A stretch of 53,441 nt of DNA from a virus, in the IMG/VR virus record IMGVR_UViG_3300027872_000008, positions 1-53,441 of that record. One strand, given 5' to 3'. A program made the position numbers and the translations under genes. Below the pieces are notes generated by a model. That model had not been told where the DNA came from and searched no databases. It saw nothing but the letters and a program-made list of their open reading frames with translations. The first letter of the stretch is position 1, and each line of letters begins with the position of its first letter. Shown piece by piece: positions 44,442 to 53,052 of this stretch.

Positions 44442-45791
44442 TTAGAACGAAGCGTCGAGGTTGTCGATGCGGACGTTCTTCCGGGGAGCGATGCAGAAGA
44501 GCTGCTCGTACATATTCCCCGTGGCGTAGAAGGCATCCTTCCGCCCTACGCTGTCCGTGACGCGGTTCCAGATGGAACCCGTCCGGTCGTCCCAGTCCCA
44601 CGTCCCGAGCGTCAGACGACGCCAGGTGTCGGCCTGGAGCCCGAAGGCCACCTCGGGCGGCAGTTTCCTGGCCACCTTCAACATCACTTCCCGGTCTCCC
44701 AGGATGATGCTCAGACCGTTCTTCCCACCTGCGAACGAACGCGGATCGTTGAAGACCCGGTCGCCCTTCAGGGACTGCCAGTACCCGCGAGCTGCGGAGC
44801 GGGACGAGATCACGGTGTCGATCCTACCGGCACCCTTCACGCTGACCTCGTCGTCCGCGAACGACAACAGCTCCTCGGTGAGCTGGCCACCCCAAGCTGC
44901 GTCGGATCCGTCGATGATGATCGCCTTCCACAGCCGGGACAGAGCGCCCGAACGCGAGATGTTGTTGTACGTCGCGATGATCCCACCGTCGTCCGCTCCG
45001 GCCATCAGGCCAGCGATCTCTCGGTCATCCCCACCAGCGGTCAAGGTCGATGCTCCGGCCTCGTCGCCAGGGAACAGATAGATGTCCGCTCCGGCCGCTA
45101 CGACGGCGTCGATGAGGGCTTCCAATCCGGTGAACTGGATCGTGTTCGTGTCCTCGTCAATGTCCGTCACCTGCAGCGCCTGGTCGCCACCACCCGTGAT
45201 GAGCGTCTGCCCATCGGCGGCCGTGTCGAACACGATCCGCTCGCCTTCGAGGAACTGAAGGAAGGCATCCGTGAAGCCGTCCACTCCGAGGGAGCGGTTG
45301 ACCTGGATGTCCATGGTGGTCACTGAGAGCTTGACCGGGGTCAGCTCCGCTCGTGCCTTGATACCGGCTCCGAAGCCGATATACATCCGGTCGATCTCGT
45401 TCACCAAACGAGTCACCAGATCCGGGAGCGCCCGCTCCATGTAGTTGATGAAAGCGCCTTCATCCCCAACCACGCGCCTCATCGTGTCGCCGGTCATCTC
45501 CACGGTCCCCTGGATCTTCCGAAGGAAGAGCCTGGAGTTCTTGAAGACGGGATCGTCAGCTTCCGGGATGTACTCGTTCTCTGCCCGCGCACCCACACCT
45601 GCTGGGAGCTGGAAGTAGTGAGCCATCTCAATGAACCGACCGCCGGTCGTATCGTCCACGCTGACGTTCATGTCAGTCTGGAAGATGGACAGCAGCTCGC
45701 TGTCCTCCACGATGTTCGTGATCAGGGGATCCGAGAAGATGATCTTCATCGCCTCGGTAATGGCATCAGTCGTAGTGGTCTGACTGGACAT
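44442..45791 (-). CDS. Major capsid protein (HK97-like candidate), 449 aa
   Basis: Position after scaffold and portal, length and layout identify it. N-terminal arm (MSSQTTTTDAITEAMKIIFS), an E-loop-like beta region (ADDPVFKNSRLFLRKIQGTV), a helix (MERALPDLVTRLVNEIDRMY), an inserted beta domain (residues about 180-275), and a C-terminal AIIIDGSDAAWGGQ to FYATGNMYEQLFCIAPRKNV region. I prefer ATG 45791 over an in-frame TTG at 45800; GGGGA lies about 4 nt before it. The downstream UUCG hairpin is typical of highly expressed capsid genes. Confidence 0.75.
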   Translation of the reverse strand: MSSQTTTTDAITEAMKIIFSDPLITNIVEDSELLSIFQTDMNVSVDDTTGGRFIEMAHYFQLPAGVGARAENEYIPEADDPVFKNSRLFLRKIQGTVEMTGDTMRRVVGDEGAFINYMERALPDLVTRLVNEIDRMYIGFGAGIKARAELTPVKLSVTTMDIQVNRSLGVDGFTDAFLQFLEGERIVFDTAADGQTLITGGGDQALQVTDIDEDTNTIQFTGLEALIDAVVAAGADIYLFPGDEAGASTLTAGGDDREIAGLMAGADDGGIIATYNNISRSGALSRLWKAIIIDGSDAAWGGQLTEELLSFADDEVSVKGAGRIDTVISSRSAARGYWQSLKGDRVFNDPRSFAGGKNGLSIILGDREVMLKVARKLPPEVAFGLQADTWRRLTLGTWDWDDRTGSIWNRVTDSVGRKDAFYATGNMYEQLFCIAPRKNVRIDNLDASF

Positions 45792-45816
45792 GGTCCCCAA
45801 CCTTTATTTCAGAGGG

Positions 45817-47055
45817 TCACTTGTCAGGGAGGAACGCCGCCAGGCCCTTCTTCCTGGCCAGGTCGATGCTCTCCTTGATCGTCATGCCCGCTGGCAGCTT
45901 CGTTGGTTGGGTGGGTGCAGCCTTTTTGCCTGCTCCAGGCGCTGCCGCCACGCTCTTCCGTTTAGCACTGGCCCTAGCGAGTTCTTTCCCGCTCTTCGGC
46001 TTTTTCTCAGGACGCTTTTTCGTCGTGATTTTGCCACGGCTCCGGGAGCCGTCTTGGATCGCTTTCCTCGCGTCGAGGGGGTCGATCCCGTTCGTTTCGA
46101 GTCGTGCAGCCAGGATCGGCACGAGGTCTTTGACGTCGAGCTTCTCCAGCTTGTTCCTAGTGATATGGTCGGTCGTGTCACGAGTCAAGTCCGCGACGAG
46201 CTGCTCGCGCCTGGTCCCTTCGATACTCTCGGGGATCATCAGGTCGATGGCGTTCCCGAGTTTCGCCCCGCTCTCAGCGTTCGATTTACGTCGAGCTGAC
46301 CGCGCCGTGAGCCGGTCTTTCGCCTCCAGGCGGCTCGCCTTGATCTCGGCCCGGAGGGTCCGCAGCTCGCCCGTGTCGCTGAAGAGCTTGTCCACCTGGG
46401 CGTTGACCTTCTCCCAGACTTCGGGGATGGTCAGCAGCGCCAGGGCCACCTGGGACAGCTCGTCATTGTCCGACGTGTACTCCACCACAAACCCGGCAGG
46501 ATCGACCGCGAAGGACTCGCTCAGTTCCTCCATCGCGGTCACCGAAGCGCCCACCGCCAGCTCGCGTTCACGCACCTCCTCGCCGCGCACGAAGCCGCTC
46601 TTCAGGTGGGCGATCCGTTCCGCGACCTCCTTGTCCTCGACCACCAGTTCGATGTCTTCGGAGTTCGGGTGACGGCCGGGCACTGAGACCGTGATCGGCT
46701 CACCCTCCTCGGCCTCCTCTTCCTCGGCCTCCTCTTCCCCCTCTACCTCATCGTCGGCATCGGATCCTGCATCCTCCGCGTCTTCTTCAGCCTCGCGTTC
46801 CTCCCCGCCTTCGTCCTCGGCTTGTTCCCCCTCCTGTTCCTCCTCCTCTTCACCCTCTGCCTCTTGCTCACCCTCAGACCCGGCATCGTCTTCCTCCTCT
46901 GCGTCGTCGGCCATGGCCATCATGGTCCCCTTGTCAGCCAGGACCTCACGGGCCTTGGCCAGGGCCTCTTCGATGGTCGGTGGACCCGCCTGCTCCTCTG
47001 ACTGAGACTCTTCGGTTCCCTCGGCCTCGCCGGTTCCCTCTTCTTCTCCTGCCAC
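45817..47055 (-). CDS. Capsid scaffolding protein, 412 aa
   Basis: GTG at 47055 with AGGAGG 8 nt upstream. Residues about 45-125 are almost only Glu, Asp, Ala and Gly (EAEGEEEEEQEGEQAEDEGG). The middle is helical (ALLTIPEVWEKVNAQVDKLF; LRAEIKASRLEAKDRLTARS). The last 100 residues are Lys/Arg-rich (KKRPEKKPKSGKELARASAK), fit for binding the capsid inner face. Acidic start and basic end, placed between portal and capsid, are standard for scaffolds; no protease motif is seen. Confidence 0.75.
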   Translation of the reverse strand: MAGEEEGTGEAEGTEESQSEEQAGPPTIEEALAKAREVLADKGTMMAMADDAEEEDDAGSEGEQEAEGEEEEEQEGEQAEDEGGEEREAEEDAEDAGSDADDEVEGEEEAEEEEAEEGEPITVSVPGRHPNSEDIELVVEDKEVAERIAHLKSGFVRGEEVRERELAVGASVTAMEELSESFAVDPAGFVVEYTSDNDELSQVALALLTIPEVWEKVNAQVDKLFSDTGELRTLRAEIKASRLEAKDRLTARSARRKSNAESGAKLGNAIDLMIPESIEGTRREQLVADLTRDTTDHITRNKLEKLDVKDLVPILAARLETNGIDPLDARKAIQDGSRSRGKITTKKRPEKKPKSGKELARASAKRKSVAAAPGAGKKAAPTQPTKLPAGMTIKESIDLARKKGLAAFLPDK

Positions 47056-47082
47056 AACGACCTCCTGGTTGGCGCGGGTGGC

Positions 47083-49452
47083 CTATTGGCCCGCCGCTGC
47101 TGGTGCTTCAGCAACGCCCTCGGGGTTCCTCGTAGCGGAACCGGAAGGCACTGCCGCCTCTGATGTGGGTGCCCCTTCAGGCGACCCTGCTGCGCCCCCA
47201 CCATCGGGGCTGCTGTTGCCGCTGAACTGATTGTCGCCGCCCTCGGGATCGGCCTCGGCCGCCTGGAGCGTCTTCAGCATGATGTTCGTGATGTGCATCT
47301 GTCGGTGCGCCTCGAACCCTTTTTGGATCATCGGATCCAGCTCCAGGAACTCCGGCGACGACATCAGCTCTTCGTGGGAGAGCAGGTGGACCAGATCGTT
47401 GTACCACTCGAAGACCGGGATCTCCTGGAAGGGCACACCTTGCAGCAGCTTCCCGTTCTCCTGGTCGGCCGTGATCCGGTGGATGCCACCGAACTTCCCA
47501 GCTCGCCCGAGGTGAGGGAACTGACTCAGCTCGAAGAACGTGGCCACCGCCGCAGGTGTTCCCGGAGGACCGAAGAGGCCCCCGGCGTAGAGCGCGGTGA
47601 TGTTCTTCTGCTTCTCGCCACGGCCCTCGGGGAGCATCGACTCTATGTCGGCCACGACGTTCACAGAGCCCTCCTCGAACATCTCCGGCTGGACGAGGAT
47701 GGTCCTCGCCACGTTGTCGTTGCCAGCGTAGGAGAGGATCTCCTCCTCGTCGTAGATCACCGGGAAGAGCTGCTCCCAGTCCTCGGCCATACGAGCGAAC
47801 TCCTCTGCAGCTCGACGCATCGTCGGGCCCAGGAAGCGGTCGGAGTTGAAGCGCAGCTCCTTGACCAGCTCGCCGCTGGCATCCTCTGTCGGGGCGTTTC
47901 CCTCGGTCCCGGCCAGGTTGCCCATCTCGTCAATCTGCTGGGCCATGAACTCCAGGACCTTGTAGGCGTCGTTCGAGAGCGAAGGCGGTGCGACCCACTC
48001 GAACGGGGGCACCCGCTCCCGCCGGTTGACGCTGATCGCCAGGCCTGGGCGGTTCGTGATCTGGGTCTCTTCGATGCCGCTCTGAGAGTCGATGATCTTG
48101 AGCGGGTTGGCGCACAGGTTGGCGTGTTCGATGATCAGCGCAGCGACCTTGTTGAAGACGCGCTGCGGGAAGTTCATGGCCTCCTGGGGAGTCGAGCCGC
48201 CAGCCGGTCGGCCGGGCAGGCTCACGAACTCGAAGCGCCGGATCGGGCTCGTGTGGCCGTACCTCACGGGCCTGGTGCTGTCGTGGAGCACCTCCTTCCG
48301 GGTGCAGATCAGAAGCCTGCCGCCGGGCTCGTCCTTGGTCTCCTGCATCCGAGCGAACTTCGCTGGCTTGTGCCAGAGCGTGAACACCTCGTGGGTCACC
48401 TCGGGGATGGCGACGTCCTGGCTGAAGTCGGACCCGAAGACGGACGGATCCGCCGCTCCGAAGTAGCCGCTCCCGTAGGTCAGCCGTTCCTGGATCCCGG
48501 TGGTGCTGCCGCCCTCGGCCGTGCTCTGCTCGCCACCCGTGATCTTGATGCCGTAGGCCTCGAAGATCTCGGCCGACGTCAGGAAGCTCCGCACCATGTG
48601 CCAGGACTTTTCGTGCCACGGAGCTGGGCCCCACTCGCCCCTCACCTGGACGGGGTTGAGGACCTCGACTGCCAGGTCCCCCTTCCTCTCGGAGTGGGCG
48701 TCCTCCGGCCCGAGCGGCTGGCCGGTCTCATCGAACTGGAGCTGGCCCTCCTGGTTGAAGCCGACGTTGCCGCCGTTCTCCTGGGCTCGTAGGACGGCCT
48801 CCTGCTGCTCCGGCTCGAAGCCCTCCATGTCGGCCTCGTCGGCCTGCCCCTCGAAGTCGATGAAGTCGCCCTTGGAGAGGTCGATGGTGCTCTGCAAGTA
48901 GACGGTCCCGGCCGGGATGATCCAGGCGCTCGCCCGGTCCCACACCTCCTGCATCTTCACCTCGCGCCACTTCGTCTTGAAGATCACGTCCTGGGTGGCC
49001 GCCAGCATCGCGTCGATGCGGTCGGGGCCTGGGACGAAGGTGATGATCGGGGGGTTCTCGTTCATCCGGGCGTGGGTGATGATGAACCAGGAGAGGAGCT
49101 TGTTGAAGACCGGCCGCTGCCTCCACTTCTTCTCCTCGGCCGTCATCCACTGCGTCACGTCCACGAACCGGCCGATCCTCGGATTGAAGACCGCCCACTG
49201 CTGCCCTGCCAGCATCCTGATGTTCTCTTCGATCTGCCGATCTCGCCTGCGGAGGACGTCGTCCTGGGTGTCCCAGTTGTAGACGGCCCAGGCGATGCGG
49301 TCGCTGTCTCGCTCGTCCTCTTCGCCGTGGCCGTCGTTCCCATCGGCCCTGATGTCGGGGATCTCATCGAAGTCGAACGGCTTGCCTCCTGGGCCGATGC
49401 TGGTCGAGGAGGAGCCGGTCTTCCCTCCGAAGCGCGATGACGCGAGAGCCAT
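47083..49452 (-). CDS. Portal protein, 789 aa
   Basis: Forms the dodecameric ring through which TerL pumps DNA. Family-type segments: RRRDRQIEENIRMLAGQQWA, FNKLLSWFIITHARMNENPP, QRVFNKVAALIIEHANLCAN, EFMAQQIDEMGNLAG and the stem-like RRAAEEFARMAEDWEQLFPV. The last 60 residues are a low-complexity Gly/Ala/Pro/Ser tail. The size resembles P22-like and other podovirus portals, longer than most siphovirus ones. Followed 27 nt later by the scaffold. Confidence 0.85.
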   Translation of the reverse strand: MALASSRFGGKTGSSSTSIGPGGKPFDFDEIPDIRADGNDGHGEEDERDSDRIAWAVYNWDTQDDVLRRRDRQIEENIRMLAGQQWAVFNPRIGRFVDVTQWMTAEEKKWRQRPVFNKLLSWFIITHARMNENPPIITFVPGPDRIDAMLAATQDVIFKTKWREVKMQEVWDRASAWIIPAGTVYLQSTIDLSKGDFIDFEGQADEADMEGFEPEQQEAVLRAQENGGNVGFNQEGQLQFDETGQPLGPEDAHSERKGDLAVEVLNPVQVRGEWGPAPWHEKSWHMVRSFLTSAEIFEAYGIKITGGEQSTAEGGSTTGIQERLTYGSGYFGAADPSVFGSDFSQDVAIPEVTHEVFTLWHKPAKFARMQETKDEPGGRLLICTRKEVLHDSTRPVRYGHTSPIRRFEFVSLPGRPAGGSTPQEAMNFPQRVFNKVAALIIEHANLCANPLKIIDSQSGIEETQITNRPGLAISVNRRERVPPFEWVAPPSLSNDAYKVLEFMAQQIDEMGNLAGTEGNAPTEDASGELVKELRFNSDRFLGPTMRRAAEEFARMAEDWEQLFPVIYDEEEILSYAGNDNVARTILVQPEMFEEGSVNVVADIESMLPEGRGEKQKNITALYAGGLFGPPGTPAAVATFFELSQFPHLGRAGKFGGIHRITADQENGKLLQGVPFQEIPVFEWYNDLVHLLSHEELMSSPEFLELDPMIQKGFEAHRQMHITNIMLKTLQAAEADPEGGDNQFSGNSSPDGGGAAGSPEGAPTSEAAVPSGSATRNPEGVAEAPAAAGQ

Positions 49453-49464
49453 GGTCCCCTACTC

Positions 49465-50118
49465 CTATGTGCCGAGGCCCATCTGGGCCTCCTCTGGTTC
49501 AATCTCGAAGCCACGCGCCAGGGCATCGTAGCCATCTACGGCTGTGGTGTCATCGCGAACCGTGATCCGAAGAACCTCGTCGCTGCCCGCCGCGAGCCTG
49601 ATGCCCCAGGGCAACCCGAAGACGAGCTGGAAGTCCAACATCGGCAGGTACGCCTCGGATGTGCTGATGACGTTGCTGGCCTGGAAGGCGTTCGTCCCGG
49701 TCCCGAAGGCCGGTTGGCCCCCCGCCAGACGGACGTGATCGTAGTTCGTCCGCATCACCGCAAGCTCCACCGTCTCACCGAGCCGGTCCCACTCGAACAA
49801 CACGCCATTGACGAGCGCGGTGATGAAGCCAAAGCGGTTCAGGGTCGCCTGGGCGTCCACGATGGTGAACTGCACCGTCTTGATGTAGCGGTCGCGATCC
49901 GTGTCGGGCCTGATCTCGAAGAAGACCGGGTCGGCCAGGGAGCCGACCACCCTCATGTCCGTGACCCCATCCACGTCGCTGAAGAACCCCTGGAAGGGGA
50001 TCGCCTGGACGGTGTTCCCGAACGGCGGCAAGCCGGTGTCCCTCGTTCTGAGGGCACCGAAGATGTCTATGCCAGCCGACCGCTTGGTCAGAAAGTCGCG
50101 AAGACCGAACCCGAGCAT
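49465..50118 (-). CDS. Structural protein upstream of portal, 217 aa
   Basis: Begins MLGFGLRDFLTKRSAGIDIF; beta-rich with VQFTIVDAQATLNRFGFITA and LPMLDFQLVFGLPWGIRLAA. Its ATG directly follows the TAA of the 197-aa gene, and its stop precedes the portal ATG by 12 nt. Its first 30 codons are within the 127-bp repeat also present at the left end. No family recognised; it may be a head-associated protein. Confidence 0.65.
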   Translation of the reverse strand: MLGFGLRDFLTKRSAGIDIFGALRTRDTGLPPFGNTVQAIPFQGFFSDVDGVTDMRVVGSLADPVFFEIRPDTDRDRYIKTVQFTIVDAQATLNRFGFITALVNGVLFEWDRLGETVELAVMRTNYDHVRLAGGQPAFGTGTNAFQASNVISTSEAYLPMLDFQLVFGLPWGIRLAAGSDEVLRITVRDDTTAVDGYDALARGFEIEPEEAQMGLGT

Positions 50119-50154
50119 TTACGTGAAGACCTCAATGTCCTCCATGTGGAAGCG
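50028..50154. repeat. 127-bp exact repeat, internal copy
   Basis: Matches 1-127 exactly. The sequence to its left (structural gene, portal) is unique in the window. The sequence to its right is a diverged version of 128 onward. The copies lie 50,027 bp apart, which is the implied circular genome length. Confidence 0.95.
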
Positions 50155-50712
50155 AAACGCGATGCTCGCTTCGAGGGGGCCGCCGGTCGGGTTCTGCATC
50201 CCGAAGTAGGCGCTGTCCAGTCGTCCCAGCCGCACCGCGTTCTTCAGGTCCAACGTGCCTGCGGGCACGGGCCGAAGGAACGACGCGACCTCCTCGCCGC
50301 CCGTGAGCCCCGTGATCCCCACCACGCCAGTCTCGTCCCAGACCTCGGCCTCGACACTCGCGTCCCGCGTCGAGGAGAAGTTCCGGTTGGACGGGATGAC
50401 GGGCACGTTCGCCCCGATGACTCCCAGCACCGGATTCTTCACGAGGTACAGAATCCCGCCAGGCCCACTCTCCGTGGCGGTGAAGCCGTCCGCGACCAGG
50501 ATCTTCGACTCTGACAGATTCCTGATGTAGAGGAGTGGGCCGTCGTTCGCCGCCACGACGGTGAGCGAGCGTACACTCTGGGAGGTGGCGATTGTAAACG
50601 CCTCGCCCTGACGTGAAGCATCGGCCTCCAGAGACTCCGAGATGGCCTCTGTACGCAGCCGACCTTGGGCTACCCGTGCGCCTTGTTCGGTGAGTGGATC
50701 TCTAATGAACAT
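50119..50712 (-). CDS. Virion structural protein, 197 aa, right haplotype
   Basis: Homologue of 92-685 with the same start MFIRDPLTEQGARVAQGRLR and the same end HMEDIEVFT. Start chosen at ATG 50712 behind GAGGAGGTTG. Differences are scattered substitutions, many synonymous, as expected between strain variants under purifying selection. Confidence 0.7.
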   Translation of the reverse strand: MFIRDPLTEQGARVAQGRLRTEAISESLEADASRQGEAFTIATSQSVRSLTVVAANDGPLLYIRNLSESKILVADGFTATESGPGGILYLVKNPVLGVIGANVPVIPSNRNFSSTRDASVEAEVWDETGVVGITGLTGGEEVASFLRPVPAGTLDLKNAVRLGRLDSAYFGMQNPTGGPLEASIAFRFHMEDIEVFT

Positions 50713-50866
50713 CGTCTTCAACCTCCTCGTCGGTTGCGATTTCCCAGTGCTTCTCAATCCTGAGTAGCGCCTTCAGAATCTCCTCCAGCAGAGCCCTGGT
50801 TTTGTTCTCCTGTTCGGCAATCGCCTCTTCTACGTCTTCGGCATCGGCTCCGGGATCGAAGCTCAC
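50702..50866 (-). CDS. Small helical protein, 54 aa, right haplotype
   Basis: GTG (50866-50864) overlaps the fibre TGA; stop TAG at 50704-50702. Begins VSFDPGADAEDVEEAIAEQE and keeps ALLEEILKALLRIEKHWEIA. Same length and overlaps as the left copy; protein changes are conservative, which supports real translation. Confidence 0.7.
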   Translation of the reverse strand: MSFDPGADAEDVEEAIAEQENKTRALLEEILKALLRIEKHWEIATDEEVEDDVH

Positions 50867-52176
50867 TGAATCCACCAGCCGGTGCCGTCACTCACCAACG
50901 TGAATGACAGGTTGTTCCTCCGCAGAATGGCAGAGTCGAAGCCGTCTATCAACTGTCCCATCACGGAAGGCGTCAGCGTGACGAACGGCTCCATGAACCC
51001 AGAGCCGATGATTTTGAAGTGGAGCTGGTCCGTGAACCCGGCCCCGAAGTGGGCTGCTGCGTCTGGGATGAGGACCTCCACGGAGCCCAGGCTGATGTCC
51101 ACATTCAGGTGCCAGTCAGTCCCGACCAGGGTGTACGGAGTGTCGGCCGCAGTGATCGTGCGGATGCCACGACGGACCTGATCCCGTAGGGTCGAGACGC
51201 CGAACACGTCGAGCGTGGACTCCATGACCACCGCTGCCTGGAACGTGGCGAGCGCCCCAAAGATCGACGCCGCTTCGGCCGTGAAGAGCCCCTCTACGTT
51301 GACCGTGGACTCGAACACGGCTGCGGCCTGGAACGTGGCCAGGGCCTGGAAGAGCGTCTGGGCCTCGAAGGTCGCGAGGGCCTGCACGTTCAGCGTGGAT
51401 TCCATCACCACCGCGGCCTGGAACGTGGCCAGCGCCTGGAAGACCGCAGCGCCCAGGAAGAACGACAGGCTCTCGGCCGTGAAGGTCCCGCCGACCATGA
51501 GCGTCTCTATGACTTGGAGGTCTTCGTTGATGGTCGCATCGCCACCGACGAAGAGGTCCTGGACGATGTCCAGGTCCCTCGGGAAGACGTAGTCGCCCGT
51601 GAGGCCGGGGTTACAACCTGCGGTCGTCCCGAAGACCCCAGGGAGGATGTTGCCAGCCAGGTTGCAGAGCGAGAACTGATACTGCTGGACGGCAGAGAGC
51701 GGGACCTGGCTGTCGAGGATCTGCCCGATGATCTGATCGAAGCCGATGGTGCCGCCGCCGCCTTGTGGGGCACCCCCGATCTCGGGTCGTCTGTCGATGT
51801 AGGTGTTCTCTACGATCTTCCCGCCGCGGGCGTTGACCTGGGCCATCGGGATGGACTCAGGGTAGGTGAACCCCGTCTGGTTCACGGTCACCTGGCCCGC
51901 GTCCGAGCGTTGGATGAAGTTGGGTTCGCTCCCCGACGTCAATGTGACGACACCGTCAGGGATTAGGAGCCACCTATCCCCCGCGTCGATGTAGCCGCCG
52001 TGGTAGGCGTATTTCAGTCTGAGCGAGTTGAAGCGGTCCCAGGAGAAGGGTCGGAAGACCATCGCTTCCAGCAGCCTGGTGATGCGGAAGACGCGCTGTG
52101 CAGACTCGTCGTTTTCGCGGGGCTCCCAACCGCTGGGGAACCCCTTCTCTGATACCTCTGAGCCGGAGAACGGCAT
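50863..52176 (-). CDS. Tail fibre-like protein with repeats, 437 aa, right haplotype
   Basis: Homologue of 836-2146; one residue longer. N-terminus and C-terminal tip are nearly identical. In the shaft the order of repeat types differs: here ALATFQAAVVMESTLNVQAL, then ATFQAAAVFESTVNVEG, then ATFQAAVVMESTLDVFG. In the left copy the FESTVNV unit is third, not second. That is consistent with recombination among repeats. Confidence 0.7.
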   Translation of the reverse strand: MPFSGSEVSEKGFPSGWEPRENDESAQRVFRITRLLEAMVFRPFSWDRFNSLRLKYAYHGGYIDAGDRWLLIPDGVVTLTSGSEPNFIQRSDAGQVTVNQTGFTYPESIPMAQVNARGGKIVENTYIDRRPEIGGAPQGGGGTIGFDQIIGQILDSQVPLSAVQQYQFSLCNLAGNILPGVFGTTAGCNPGLTGDYVFPRDLDIVQDLFVGGDATINEDLQVIETLMVGGTFTAESLSFFLGAAVFQALATFQAAVVMESTLNVQALATFEAQTLFQALATFQAAAVFESTVNVEGLFTAEAASIFGALATFQAAVVMESTLDVFGVSTLRDQVRRGIRTITAADTPYTLVGTDWHLNVDISLGSVEVLIPDAAAHFGAGFTDQLHFKIIGSGFMEPFVTLTPSVMGQLIDGFDSAILRRNNLSFTLVSDGTGWWIQ

Positions 52177-52182
52177 CGGTTC

Positions 52183-53040
52183 CTAGTGGTAGAGGCCGAG
52201 GAGGACGCCGCTGATGTCACAGAAGTCGAGCACGGTGATGGCTGGATCGCGAGTCGAGACACTGAGCTTGAGCCAATTCTCACCGATGTGTTCGGTGGCG
52301 GGGATCTCCACGCTCACCTCGGAACCACCCGTCAGGAACGTGGCGTCTATCGCTGGCTGATCCAGCTCGTAGAAGAAGGCCGTGTCATCGGCCTGTGGAT
52401 CTAACGCGGGGAACGGCTCCCCGAGCGGATTCTTGTTCCGAGCTGGTCGCACGAACTGGGTCCTGATCTCACCGAAGTCGCCCGTGATTCGAGCCCGAAT
52501 CCTCATGCTGCCCCACTGGACGATAGGGACGAACGCCTCTACTCCGTCCATCCCGAAGGAGAGGTTGGAGCCCCCGAAGCCCACGCCCATGGTGTCCGAG
52601 ACGAGGATGCTGTTACCCGCGCTCCCCCGTGCGATGGCGAACACCAACATGGTGATGCCCGAACCGCTAGGGAGTAGCTCTGCGGTAACGGTCGGGTGGA
52701 GCGTCATCGCCGCCGCGTAATCCGTGCCCGGCGTCCCTGTCAGGGTGAGCGCGGCTAGGACGTTGTCGTGCGTGAGTTCACGGGTCGCGGCGATCTGGAT
52801 GTTGCCATCGACGTTGGTGAGGACCGTCTGCAACGTCCACGTCTTCTCGTTAGGCCCGCCGTCGTCAATGGTGAACGTCTCGCCGTTGAGCGCGTTCGGG
52901 TTTACCGTGAGCCCCACGCTGGCCTGCTTGGTCGGCGTGTCCCAGAAGGCAGCGCCCACGCCCTTGCGGCCCCTGAACGGGCTGCGTGCCACACGAGCAT
53001 CGGGCGACGGGATGATGAGCCGCGTTGGTTTCTCAGCCAT
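52183..53040 (-). CDS. Virion protein with shared beta domain, 285 aa, right haplotype
   Basis: Homologue of 2153-3010, equal in length. Head MAEKPTRLIIPSPDARVARS, middle domain almost unchanged, C-terminal domain with more substitutions (GSMRIRARITGDFGEIRTQF). The middle domain is the most conserved part between haplotypes. Confidence 0.65.
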   Translation of the reverse strand: MAEKPTRLIIPSPDARVARSPFRGRKGVGAAFWDTPTKQASVGLTVNPNALNGETFTIDDGGPNEKTWTLQTVLTNVDGNIQIAATRELTHDNVLAALTLTGTPGTDYAAAMTLHPTVTAELLPSGSGITMLVFAIARGSAGNSILVSDTMGVGFGGSNLSFGMDGVEAFVPIVQWGSMRIRARITGDFGEIRTQFVRPARNKNPLGEPFPALDPQADDTAFFYELDQPAIDATFLTGGSEVSVEIPATEHIGENWLKLSVSTRDPAITVLDFCDISGVLLGLYH

Positions 53041-53052
53041 GGTCGCCGCCCC

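Noticed and set aside
47293-48792. 499-residue plus-strand open frame
   Set aside because: Antisense to the portal gene, again with the composition of an antisense shadow.
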